Below are positions 40,793-48,780 of a stretch of 64,000 nt of DNA, piece after piece. The notes beneath the pieces were generated by a model. The model did not search any database. It worked only from the letters and a program-made list of their open reading frames with translations, and was not told the origin of the DNA. Origin of the DNA: JANXYW01 sp031400455 (lineage in GTDB: Bacteria > Chloroflexota > Dehalococcoidia > DSTF01 > JACRBR01); contig JANNPX010000033.1 in NCBI GenBank assembly GCA_031400455.1, positions 62,001 to 126,000 on the forward strand. Direction: 5' to 3'. The translations under genes were made by a program, and so were the position numbers. Position 1 is the first letter of the stretch, and each line of letters opens with the position of its first letter.

Positions 40793-43700
40793 TCAAACCT
40801 CGATGGGTTCGACGCCGTGGGTCTTGCGGGGATCGGGGAGCGGCTCAGCGCCGCCCTGCGGGCCGAGGAGTTGGATGCCGGCGGCGCGGAGTGCCGGGCA
40901 GGCGTCGGCGTCCGGGAGGTGGAGTTCGATGCGGTCGTTGTCGCGCGTGTGGACGAAGAGGCGGATGTGGTCCGCGCCCGGGTAGTCGGCGAGAAGATCA
41001 ACGAGGCCGTCGAGACGTGCGCGGTCCTGGTCGTCGTTGTCGGATTCGTGCAGGAAGAATCGGAGCGCGGCGCGACGCGCGGGTGGGCGTGAAGCACCGT
41101 TCGCCGGTGCAGCGACCAGTGCGTCGTCCGGTGTCGCGGCGGGGCGAGACGGTGCGCGATCCAGCACCGCGGTGTCGGAGGAGGGCGTACCGCTTGTAGC
41201 ACGGGTACTCGGACCGTTTGGCAACGTGTTGGTGGCAGGGCCGGCAGTGAGCGGGGCGAGCCCCGCCCCGACGCGATCGGTCTTCGAAGATGCTGGAGCG
41301 GTAGGGGGTGCGGGCACGCCACCGCGTGCCGCTACGCGAGGAGCAGGCGCTTCGTTCGGGGACGGGCTATCGTCGCGGGCGACGTTTGTGATCGATACCC
41401 CGGCGGTGTTGCGCACGGCCTGCGTCAGCCAGATGGGGATGCTGAAGTGTTCGTGCAAGATCGAACCGTCGGCGGCCTGCACGAGCGATGCCTGCTGGAC
41501 GCTGGCCTGCAGGCGATCGTTACGTTCCCGGACGCGGACGAGCATCAACAGGATGTTGCCGGGCTGCCAGAGATCACGCGTCGGGTCGTAGACGTCCGAC
41601 CAGACGGTGACTTCCTTGCTTCCGGACAGATCTTCGACGGTGACGGCGACGAAGCTCTTGCCGGCCTTCGTCGTCAGCGTCCGAATGGAGTTGACCATGC
41701 CTGCGATGACGACTTCGCGCCCGTCGAGCTCCGCGGTGATCTCGCTAATGAGGGCGGAGGTGTGCTTCGCGACGGTGACGGCGGCGCTCGTGAACGGATG
41801 CTCCGAGACGTACACGCCGAGCAACTCGCGCTCCCACGACAGCATCTCTGCCTTCGAGACCTCGGCGTTGACCAGCTCGAGTGACGGGAGCGGCGTCGCG
41901 ACGTTGTCGCCGAACATATCGAACATGGTCGACTGTCCGGTCTCTTTCAGCTTCAGCTCGCGCTGGGCGAGCGAGATGATGCGGTCGAGGTTCGCGAGCA
42001 GCGTGCCACGATCGCCCAGGACATCGAGCGCACCACACTTGATCAGCGATTCGAGCGCGCGCTTGTTGAGCGCCTTCATATCGACGCGCTTGGTGAAGTC
42101 TTCGATCGACGTGAACGAACCGCCTTCGTCGCGCGCCGTGACGATGCTCTCGGCCGCGCCGTGGCCAACGTTCTTCACCGTCGCCAGCCCGAACACGATG
42201 GTGGGGACGGACTCCCCGTCCACATCCACCGGCTGCAGCTCGAAGCTGATGGCGCTCCTGTTGATGTCGGGCGGGCGGACGGGGATGTTGAGGCGGACGC
42301 ACTCGGCGACAGCTTCGGCGATGCGTTCGTGGGCGCCCGCGCTGCTGAGGACGGCCGTCATGTACTCGTGCGGGTAGTTCGCCTTCAGGTACGCGGTCTG
42401 GTACGCGATCGTGCCGTAGCAGGCGGAGTGCGCCTTGTTGAACGCGTACCCGGCGAAGGGCTCGATCAAGTCGAACACCGCGCGCGCTTCGGCATCGCTA
42501 TAGCCGTTCGCAACGGCTGCCTTGATGAACTTCTCACCCTCCGCCTGCATGAGCGCCGCGATCTTCTTCGACATCGCTTTGCGAACGGAGTCTGCATCTT
42601 TCAGTTCGTAGCCGGCGAACTTCTGCATGACGAGCAGCACCTGGTCCTGGAAGACGATGACGCCGTAGGTCTCGTCGAGGATCTCCGCGAGATCCGGGTG
42701 CGGGTACTTGACCAGCGACCGGTCGTGCTTGGCGCGGCAGTAGGCGCCGATGTGCTGCATGGGGCCGGGGCGGTAGAGCGCGACGAGGGCGACGAGCTCG
42801 GAGACAGCGGACGGCCGCAACTCCTGGATGGCGCGTCGCATACCCGGCGACTCTAGCTGGAAGACGCCGAAGGTGTCGCCGCTGCTGAGCATCTCGAACG
42901 TCTTCGCGTCGCCATCCGGCAGCGCTGTGAGGTCGACGGTCACGCCATGGGTGCGCTCGATATTCTCGACGGCGCGACGGAGGATCGTGAGGTTGGCGAG
43001 ACCCAGGAAGTCCATCTTGAGCAGGCCGATCTCGGCAACCTGCGCCATGGCGAACTGCGTCGTCGGGATCGATGATTCGTCGCCGCGCGTGGGACGCTGT
43101 AGCGGCACGAACTCCGCAAGCGGATCGCGCGAGATGACGACGCCGGCGGCGTGCGTGCTCGCGTGGCGCGCGATGCCCTCCAGGCGCTGGGCGGTATCGA
43201 CGAGCTCGCGGACGGTGGCATCGACCTCGTACGCGCCGGCCAGGTCGGGTGATTCTTCGAGCGCCTTGGCGAGCGTCATGTGCAGCGCGTTGGGGACGAG
43301 GCGGGCGACGCGGTCGACATCGCCGTACGGCAGGCCGAGGGCGCGGCCGGTGTCACGGATGGCGGCCTTCGCGCCCATCGTGCCGAAGGTGATGATCTGT
43401 GCGACGCGGTCGTAGCCGTATTTCTCGGCGACGTAGCGGATCACTTCATCGCGGCGATCATCGGGGATGTCGAAGTCGACATCAGGCGGCTCTTTGCGGT
43501 CAACGTGGAGGAAGCGCTCGAAGACGAGGCGCGTCGCCAGCGGATCGATGAATGTGACATCGAGCACATAGAGGATCACGCTGGCGGCGGCGGAGCCTCG
43601 CACGCCGAGCATGATGTTCGCGCGCTTGCAGAACTCGGCGATGTCGTGGACGACGTGGAAGTAGTTGGTGAAGCCCGTCTTCTCGACGACATCGAGTTCG

Positions 43701-44671
43701 TACTGGAGGCGTGCGCGCGTGTCGTCGTCCGCGAATGGATAGCGCCGGTTGAGGCCCTCGCGCGCGAGGTGCGTCAGGTACTCGTGCGGGGTGTAGCCTT
43801 TCGGGATCTCCGGCTCGGGCAGGTGCATACGGCCGAAGTCGAACTCCAGATTGCACTGGTCGGCGACCAGCTGCGTATTGGTGATGGCTTCGGGGTGTTC
43901 GGGGAAGAGCGCCAGCATCTCCTCCTCCGACTTCACGTAATAGCCGTGGTCGTTCATCTTCAGCTGGCGTTTTGGGTCGTTGACCGTCGTGTTCGTGCCG
44001 ATGCAGAGCAGCACGTCGTGGATCACGTGGTCCTCGGGTGCGGTGTAATGCGAGTCGTTGGTGGCGACGAGCGGTATCTTCGTCTTCTTCGACAGCTTCG
44101 TGAGCCCCTTGAGGACCTTGGCGCAGCTGTCGTTGATATCCGGTTCGTCATGCTGCATGACTTCGAGGTAGAAGTCGTCGAAGACGTCGGAAAAGAAGCC
44201 GGCGAGCTGCTCCGCCTCGTCGTCGCGATCCTCGTTGAGCAGCTTGAACATCTCGCCGGAGGGGCAGCCGCTGAGGGCGATGATGCCCTTGCCGTATTCG
44301 GCCAGCAACTCCTTGTCCATGCGCGGCTTGTAGTAGAAGCCTTCGAGGTGGGACTTCGTGCTGAGCTGGATGAGGTTTCGGTACCCAGCCTCGTCCTTCG
44401 CGAGCAGCGTGAGGTGGTGGTAGTTGTTCGAGCGCGAATCGGCCTTCTTGTGACGCGAGTCGGGCGAGACGTACGCCTCGATCCCGATGATCGGCTTGAT
44501 GCCCCGCGCGCGTGCTTCCTTGTAGAAGTCGATGGCGCCGTAGAGGACGCCGTGGTCGGTCATAGCTACCGACTGCTGGCCCATCGCGGCGACGCGATCC
44601 ATCACGTCGGGGATGCGGCTGAGCCCGTCGAGGAGGGAGAACTCGGTGTGAAGGTGAAGGTGCGTGAACAT
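40793..44671 (-). CDS. dnaE: DNA polymerase III alpha subunit
   Basis: The 1292-aa protein starts with the PHP domain (HLHLHTEFSLLDG; MTDHGVLYGA), then the polymerase core with DVDFDIPDDRRDEV (catalytic Asp pair), KMDFLGLANLTILRRAVE, RPGPMQH, and QDQVLLVMQKFAGY with FNKAHSACYG; the helix-hairpin-helix and OB-fold (VVIAGMVNSIRTLTTKAGKSFV) follow. After about residue 1085 a low-complexity Ala-Pro-Gly-Thr linker leads to a C-terminal domain (ALRFFLHESDNDDQDRA). ATG 44671 gives the family N-terminus MFTHLHLHTEFSLLDG. Two REP-like palindromes lie inside the linker coding region. Confidence 0.95.
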   Translation of the reverse strand: MFTHLHLHTEFSLLDGLSRIPDVMDRVAAMGQQSVAMTDHGVLYGAIDFYKEARARGIKPIIGIEAYVSPDSRHKKADSRSNNYHHLTLLAKDEAGYRNLIQLSTKSHLEGFYYKPRMDKELLAEYGKGIIALSGCPSGEMFKLLNEDRDDEAEQLAGFFSDVFDDFYLEVMQHDEPDINDSCAKVLKGLTKLSKKTKIPLVATNDSHYTAPEDHVIHDVLLCIGTNTTVNDPKRQLKMNDHGYYVKSEEEMLALFPEHPEAITNTQLVADQCNLEFDFGRMHLPEPEIPKGYTPHEYLTHLAREGLNRRYPFADDDTRARLQYELDVVEKTGFTNYFHVVHDIAEFCKRANIMLGVRGSAAASVILYVLDVTFIDPLATRLVFERFLHVDRKEPPDVDFDIPDDRRDEVIRYVAEKYGYDRVAQIITFGTMGAKAAIRDTGRALGLPYGDVDRVARLVPNALHMTLAKALEESPDLAGAYEVDATVRELVDTAQRLEGIARHASTHAAGVVISRDPLAEFVPLQRPTRGDESSIPTTQFAMAQVAEIGLLKMDFLGLANLTILRRAVENIERTHGVTVDLTALPDGDAKTFEMLSSGDTFGVFQLESPGMRRAIQELRPSAVSELVALVALYRPGPMQHIGAYCRAKHDRSLVKYPHPDLAEILDETYGVIVFQDQVLLVMQKFAGYELKDADSVRKAMSKKIAALMQAEGEKFIKAAVANGYSDAEARAVFDLIEPFAGYAFNKAHSACYGTIAYQTAYLKANYPHEYMTAVLSSAGAHERIAEAVAECVRLNIPVRPPDINRSAISFELQPVDVDGESVPTIVFGLATVKNVGHGAAESIVTARDEGGSFTSIEDFTKRVDMKALNKRALESLIKCGALDVLGDRGTLLANLDRIISLAQRELKLKETGQSTMFDMFGDNVATPLPSLELVNAEVSKAEMLSWERELLGVYVSEHPFTSAAVTVAKHTSALISEITAELDGREVVIAGMVNSIRTLTTKAGKSFVAVTVEDLSGSKEVTVWSDVYDPTRDLWQPGNILLMLVRVRERNDRLQASVQQASLVQAADGSILHEHFSIPIWLTQAVRNTAGVSITNVARDDSPSPNEAPAPRVAARGGVPAPPTAPASSKTDRVGAGLAPLTAGPATNTLPNGPSTRATSGTPSSDTAVLDRAPSRPAATPDDALVAAPANGASRPPARRAALRFFLHESDNDDQDRARLDGLVDLLADYPGADHIRLFVHTRDNDRIELHLPDADACPALRAAGIQLLGPQGGAEPLPDPRKTHGVEPIEV
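41251..41266. repeat. Palindrome in the dnaE linker
   Basis: GCGGGGC-GA-GCCCCGC lies in the coding strand for the linker and is read as part of a Val-Gly-Ala-Gly-Leu-Ala-Pro stretch. It resembles dispersed GC-rich REP hairpins, but has no GTAG foot. Confidence 0.5.
41301..41335. repeat. GTAG-footed REP-like palindrome inside dnaE
   Basis: GGCACGC (41313-41319) pairs with GCGTGCC (41324-41330) across CACC, with CTAC at 41332-41335 and GTAG at 41301-41304. The core is the same as the palindrome next to nadD at 31104-31127. It is in frame in the dnaE linker, read as Val-Ala-Ala-Arg-Gly-Gly-Val-Pro. Confidence 0.65.
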
Positions 44672-44822
44672 ATGTTTGGGCTCAGAGGCATCGTAGCAGA
44701 GGGGTCGTGTTTGGGGACGGGGGTTATGTTGGGTGAGGCGAGATTTCGACGTGTCTCGGACGAAACGGCGGGCCAGCATTCGGCCACGCCTCTCCCACAC
44801 GGGAGAAGCGGGCGGAATGTAG

Positions 44823-44894
44823 GTAGCGCTGGACGCGGAGGACCCGCGCTTCGATACGAAGCGCGGGTGGACGCTCCGCCACCGGGGTAGCTAC
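44823..44894. repeat. REPIN-like palindrome between mscL and dnaE
   Basis: GTAG at 44823 and CTAC at 44891 face each other. Between them ACCCGCGCTTCG (44842-44853) pairs perfectly with CGAAGCGCGGGT (44857-44868) across ATA. The reverse-strand GTAG supplies the TAG stop of mscL at 44893-44891. Confidence 0.65.
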
Positions 44895-45301
44895 GCCGCC
44901 TGGGGCGATGTGCAGAAGGCGCAGCGCTTGGCGTTCACGGGGATATCGCTGATGCACTCCGGGCACTTCTTGAGCGTCGGGTCCGCGGGCGGCTCCTTCT
45001 TGGCACGGGCCATGAGCGCGTTCACGGGCGTGATCACGAAGAAGAAGATGACGGCGGCGATGATGACGAAGGAGATGACCTGGTTGAGGAAGTCTCCGTA
45101 GAGGAAGCGACTACTGTTGATGGTGAAGTCGAGCGACGAGAAGTCCGGTTCGCCGCCGAACGCGCCGATCAGCGGGGTGACCAGATCGGAGACGAAGGCG
45201 TCGACGATCGACTTGAACGACGCGCCGATGACGACGGCGACGGCAAGGTCGATGACGTTCCCACGTAGAAGAAATGCCTTGAAATCGTTCAGAACGCCCA
45301 T
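44891..45301 (-). CDS. mscL: Large-conductance mechanosensitive channel with zinc-ribbon tail
   Basis: The 136-aa protein has the MscL N-terminal helix and first membrane segment (FKAFLLRGNVIDLAVAVVIGASFKSIVDAFVSD), the DFLNQVISFVIIAAVIFFFVITPVN second segment, and a cytosolic end that carries two cysteine pairs, CPECISDIP and CAFC. The tail zinc ribbon is an addition to the usual channel and is seen in some actinobacterial MscLs. It opens under membrane tension to release solutes. Its stop is part of a REP foot; its promoter is at 45341-45369. Confidence 0.93.
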   Translation of the reverse strand: MGVLNDFKAFLLRGNVIDLAVAVVIGASFKSIVDAFVSDLVTPLIGAFGGEPDFSSLDFTINSSRFLYGDFLNQVISFVIIAAVIFFFVITPVNALMARAKKEPPADPTLKKCPECISDIPVNAKRCAFCTSPQAA

Positions 45302-45340
45302 GATGCCTACCTCCGTGCTTGTCCCCCAACAGTGGGGTCA

Positions 45341-45369
45341 AGCATAGGCTTGCTTCGCGCGCCTGTAAA
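45341..45369 (-). promoter_or_regulatory. Probable mscL promoter
   Basis: On the reverse strand TTTACA (45369-45364) and TATGCT (45346-45341) are 17 bases apart, 40 bases before the mscL start. Confidence 0.55.
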
Positions 45370-45455
45370 GCCGCGGGCGCCTGATCCTGCCCCTATGTCA
45401 ACCCCAGGTAGGCCCACCCGTTGACCCTCCTGAACGCCGAGCGCGCGGCAGCGGC

Positions 45456-45484
45456 TCGACGCACGCCCGCGCGTGCCCTACGAT
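45456..45484 (+). promoter_or_regulatory. Possible promoter of the MBL hydrolase gene
   Basis: TCGACG (45456-45461) and TACGAT (45479-45484) are 17 bases apart. The -10 box matches the one before the TetR gene at 6744-6749. Confidence 0.4.
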
Positions 45485-45543
45485 CTCCGCGCTGACGCAG
45501 CGCCGAGGGACGACCCGGCGACCAACACCAGCCCGGAGCGCCG

Positions 45544-46464
45544 ATGCAAGAGATCACGCCGCACGTCACCAGCCTCCACGTCGACCTCAAGTGGTTTCCC
45601 CAGGCGTATCCGCCGAACGTCTTTCTGATACAAGAAGGCGGCGTCGGTGCGCTGATCGATAGCGGATTCAGCGACGACGAGTCTTACAACACGCGTATTG
45701 AGTTTCTGCAGGCGCACAGCGACACTACGATCAAGTACATCGTTCTGACGCACCACCACTACGACCACGCCAGCGGCGCGCATCGGTTGCGCGACGCGAC
45801 GGGCGCGCAAATCGTCGTGCACAAGGACGAGGAATCTTGGCTGCTGAATACGCACAGCGAAACGGGCGACTTCGAGATCCCCGAGGACCAGAAGGAAGCG
45901 CGCGAGCAGGCAAAGAAGTGGCGCGAAGAGGCGGCGAAGGCGATCCCGGACATCCGCGTCGAAGACGGACACGTGCTTGAGATCGGCGCGCTGCACCTGA
46001 AGCTCGTGCACACCCCAGGCCACACGCCCGGCCATCTCTGCATGCTGCTGCCCGAAGAGAAGCTGCTGTTTGCCGGCGATAACGTGCTCGGCGTCGGCAC
46101 ATCAGCCATCGGCGTGCCACCGCACGGCGACATGAGCCTGTACATCGCCTCGCTGAAGAAGATGCAAACGCTGGACGCGGAACTGCTGGCGCCCGGACAC
46201 GGCCCGATCGTGAAGGAGCCGAACCGCAAGATCCAGGAATTGATCGACCACCGGCAGCAGCGCGAGGATCAGATTCTTGGCCTGCTGGCGGACGGCCGCG
46301 ACACGGTGAAGACGCTGGTGAAGGCGATCTATCCGGAGCTGGACAAACGGCTGCTGATGATGGCGACCGGCCAGGTGTTGTCGCACCTGCACAAGCTGCA
46401 GACCGACGGGCGTGTGACGCTCGAAGGCAAGGGCGCGGAGACGACGATCACGCAACCGACGTAG
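45544..46464 (+). CDS. MBL-fold metallo-hydrolase (LACTB2-like)
   Basis: The 306-aa protein has the zinc motif THHHYDHASGA (HxHxDH), a later His in LVHTPGHTPGHLCM, Asp in LFAGDNVLG and His in LLAPGHGPIV. A C-terminal winged-helix-like domain (about 240-300) begins HRQQREDQILGLLADG. This combination is found in LACTB2-type nucleases and related hydrolases; the substrate is uncertain. GGAG lies before ATG 45544. Confidence 0.88.
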   Translation: MQEITPHVTSLHVDLKWFPQAYPPNVFLIQEGGVGALIDSGFSDDESYNTRIEFLQAHSDTTIKYIVLTHHHYDHASGAHRLRDATGAQIVVHKDEESWLLNTHSETGDFEIPEDQKEAREQAKKWREEAAKAIPDIRVEDGHVLEIGALHLKLVHTPGHTPGHLCMLLPEEKLLFAGDNVLGVGTSAIGVPPHGDMSLYIASLKKMQTLDAELLAPGHGPIVKEPNRKIQELIDHRQQREDQILGLLADGRDTVKTLVKAIYPELDKRLLMMATGQVLSHLHKLQTDGRVTLEGKGAETTITQPT

Positions 46465-46519
46465 TGCCGCATAGGGGCGGTCATGCTTGCGGCGCCCGAA
46501 GCGACGGCGCGGGGGCTTC

Positions 46520-47044
46520 ATGATCCTTGGCGAACGAGTGCGACTGCGGGCGCTTGAGCCATCCGACGCAGAGGTCGTGTCGGTCTGGTATCGCGACCAC
46601 GAGTTCAGTGTGCTCGACGGCAACATCTATGGCGATTCGCTGGAATCGCTACGGACGTTTCTGAAGTCGGTGGCGTCGCCGTCGTACGCGGATGCCGCGT
46701 TCGGGATTGAGAACGAAGAGGGCGTGCTGATCGGGATGGTGCGTTTGAAGCGCGGCAGGCCCGAGGATCGCCGTGCCGACTTCGGGATCGCAATCGAACG
46801 CGCCTACTGGAACGGCGGCTACGGGACGGACGCGACGCGCTCGGCGTTGCGATTCGCCTTCGAGGAGATGAACCTGCACCGCATATCACTGACCGTGCTG
46901 GACTACAACACCAGAGCGCAGCGCTGCTACGAGAAATGCGGGTTCCGCATCGAAGGGCGGCTGCGGCGATCACGGTTCCGCGACGGCCGATGGTGCGACG
47001 AGATCCTGATGGGGATATTGCAGGACGAGTTCGTCGCTGGCTGA
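46520..47044 (+). CDS. GNAT-family N-acetyltransferase
   Basis: The 174-aa protein resembles RimJ/RimL-type acetyltransferases: ILGERVRLRALEPSDAEVV, the acetyl-CoA loop region in ERAYWNGGYGTDATRSAL (R/QxxGxG/A-like), and EEMNLHRISLTVLDYNTRAQRCYEKCGFRIEGRLRRSRF in order. It would acetylate an amine of unknown identity. ATG 46520 is preferred over 46487, which adds a basic non-conserved stretch. Confidence 0.88.
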   Translation: MILGERVRLRALEPSDAEVVSVWYRDHEFSVLDGNIYGDSLESLRTFLKSVASPSYADAAFGIENEEGVLIGMVRLKRGRPEDRRADFGIAIERAYWNGGYGTDATRSALRFAFEEMNLHRISLTVLDYNTRAQRCYEKCGFRIEGRLRRSRFRDGRWCDEILMGILQDEFVAG

Positions 47045-47062
47045 TCTCAGGCGGAACCCCGG

Positions 47063-47093
47063 TTGACGTGCTCGATCGGGCGTCCGGTAGAAT
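47063..47093 (+). promoter_or_regulatory. Possible promoter of the secreted repeat-protein gene
   Basis: TTGACG (47063-47068) and TAGAAT (47088-47093) are 19 bases apart, a little long. The start ATG at 47128 is 35 bases further on. Confidence 0.45.
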
Positions 47094-47127
47094 GCCGCGG
47101 GTACGGGCGGGGCGGAAGGATCCGACG

Positions 47128-48735
47128 ATGCGGCAGATTCCCACACGGCTCTTTCGAATGATGTTGATGGCGCGCACGCCTGCGCTGGCGATAGGCGTGC
47201 TTACGCTCGCGGTGATCGCCTCGGGCGGCGTTGCGTCGCTGCGCGGCGGGGCGACCGGCGCACGGGCGACGGCGCCCGTCTCTTCGTACACGTTCGGGGT
47301 CGAGAATTCGTGGATCCGCGTCCAAAACATCGGTGTCGCGGCAGCAAACGTAACGGTTACGTATTTCGACGAGTCAGGCGCGCAAAAGGGCCAGGATGCA
47401 TGCCCGTCTCCCGCTTGCCTGGCGATTGGGCCCGGGCAGGGATGGACGTTCTTCCAGGAAGGCAATCCACAGCTTCCGGCCGGATATAAGGGGTCGGCGG
47501 TCGTCGAGAGCGACCAGCCGATCGTTGCGCTGCAGGCGAAGGACATCCGCCGCGGCGACGCGTTCATGATCGACGGCAACACGACGACGATTCTCTCCGG
47601 TTCGAGCAAGATGTTCTTGCCGCTGATCGCGAACCGCGACGGAGCGCAGAACGACTGGAACGGCCGCTTCGCGCTACAGAACCTGAGCGACACGGTGACG
47701 GCGTGCGTGACGCTGACGTACCTCAGCAATAACACCGACGGCGAGGTGGCGTGGGACCCGTACAAGCTGGGGGCGAAGAACCCGGCGAAGCAGCAGGGCT
47801 GCCCGAACGGTGGGCGCCCGATCGCGCCGCACGGCACGCTATTCCGCGATCCTGACACGTTCGGGTTGCCGCCGAACTTCACGGGGTCGGTGCGCATCGA
47901 GACGTCGAAGAACGGGCAGAACGTGTCGGCGGAGCAGCAGTTGCTGACCGCGACGGCCGACACGTGGAACAGCATCTACAGCCCGTTCGCGTCATACCGC
48001 GCGATCGACAACATCGAGATGACGACGACGGCGCTGCTGCCGCTGGTGGATCGCGAGGTGGGAGCGTTCAACGGCTTCAGCACGCGCTTCCAAATCGAGA
48101 ACCGCGACCCGACGAAGCCTGCGCAGGTGACGATCCGCTTCGAAGGGTACGACCTCGATAACGGTCTTGCCTTCGTCGCGAAGCAGAACACGCTGACGGT
48201 GAAGGGCGCGCGATTGTGCTTTCAGGATCGCGACGACTACGCTAACTGCCTCGCGCCCGGCGATGCGCTTCCGCGTAACTTCGTCGGCACGGCGCGGATC
48301 ACGTCGACGCAGCCGGTCGGCATCATCGTCAGCCGTGCCACGCGGTACGCGGACATCTTCACGAACTATCGCGCCTTCCGGCCGGAAGACGGCTCGTCGA
48401 AGGTGCTGCTGCCCGTGCTGAACAAGAACTTCGGGCCGTACGACGGGCACCGGGGGTGGAACTCGTGGTTCCGCGTGCTGGTGGCGGATGGCGGCGAGGC
48501 GAACGTGCGCATCCGCTATCTCGGGCTGGACCTGCCGGGCGGCGAGCTGTCCTACACGGTACACGTGACGCGCGAGTTCACCGTGTTCCAGCCGTTCGAA
48601 GACATCCTGCCGGACGGCTTCGCCGGCACCGCGATCCTGGAGTCGGACCGGCCGATCGTGGCGCTCGGGAACCTTTCAACCGATGTGTTCACGGGCGATA
48701 CCGACCTGTTGTACAACGGGATCCCGTTGCCGTAG
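47128..48735 (+). CDS. Large secreted protein with four related beta modules
   Basis: The 535-aa product has an N-terminal signal sequence (residues about 12-40) and no recognised domain. Four segments look like repeats of one beta module: FGVENSWIRVQNIG (about 57), GRFALQNLSDT (about 178), STRFQIENRDPT (about 316) and NSWFRVLVADGG (about 445). Each is followed by a V-T-Y/R-F strand and ends with a G-S/T-A-xx-E-S-D/T-Q/R-P-I/V motif (SAVVESDQPIVAL and AILESDRPIVAL). It looks like an extracellular adhesive or structural protein. GGAAGGA is 8 bases before ATG 47128. Confidence 0.7.
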   Translation: MRQIPTRLFRMMLMARTPALAIGVLTLAVIASGGVASLRGGATGARATAPVSSYTFGVENSWIRVQNIGVAAANVTVTYFDESGAQKGQDACPSPACLAIGPGQGWTFFQEGNPQLPAGYKGSAVVESDQPIVALQAKDIRRGDAFMIDGNTTTILSGSSKMFLPLIANRDGAQNDWNGRFALQNLSDTVTACVTLTYLSNNTDGEVAWDPYKLGAKNPAKQQGCPNGGRPIAPHGTLFRDPDTFGLPPNFTGSVRIETSKNGQNVSAEQQLLTATADTWNSIYSPFASYRAIDNIEMTTTALLPLVDREVGAFNGFSTRFQIENRDPTKPAQVTIRFEGYDLDNGLAFVAKQNTLTVKGARLCFQDRDDYANCLAPGDALPRNFVGTARITSTQPVGIIVSRATRYADIFTNYRAFRPEDGSSKVLLPVLNKNFGPYDGHRGWNSWFRVLVADGGEANVRIRYLGLDLPGGELSYTVHVTREFTVFQPFEDILPDGFAGTAILESDRPIVALGNLSTDVFTGDTDLLYNGIPLP

Positions 48736-48768
48736 CGCATCGAGTCCGTCGTCTCCCTAACTCTCCCC

Positions 48769-48780
48769 TACACTGTGCGC
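48769..48780 (+). promoter_or_regulatory. Possible leaderless -10 of the O-antigen ligase gene
   Basis: TACACT at 48769-48774 lies 6 bases before ATG 48781, so transcription would start at or next to the start codon. No clear -35 is seen. Confidence 0.4.

Noticed and set aside
43280..44890. 536-codon ORF antisense to dnaE
   Set aside because: It runs against the conserved dnaE start and PHP domain, and its composition is that of a shadow frame.
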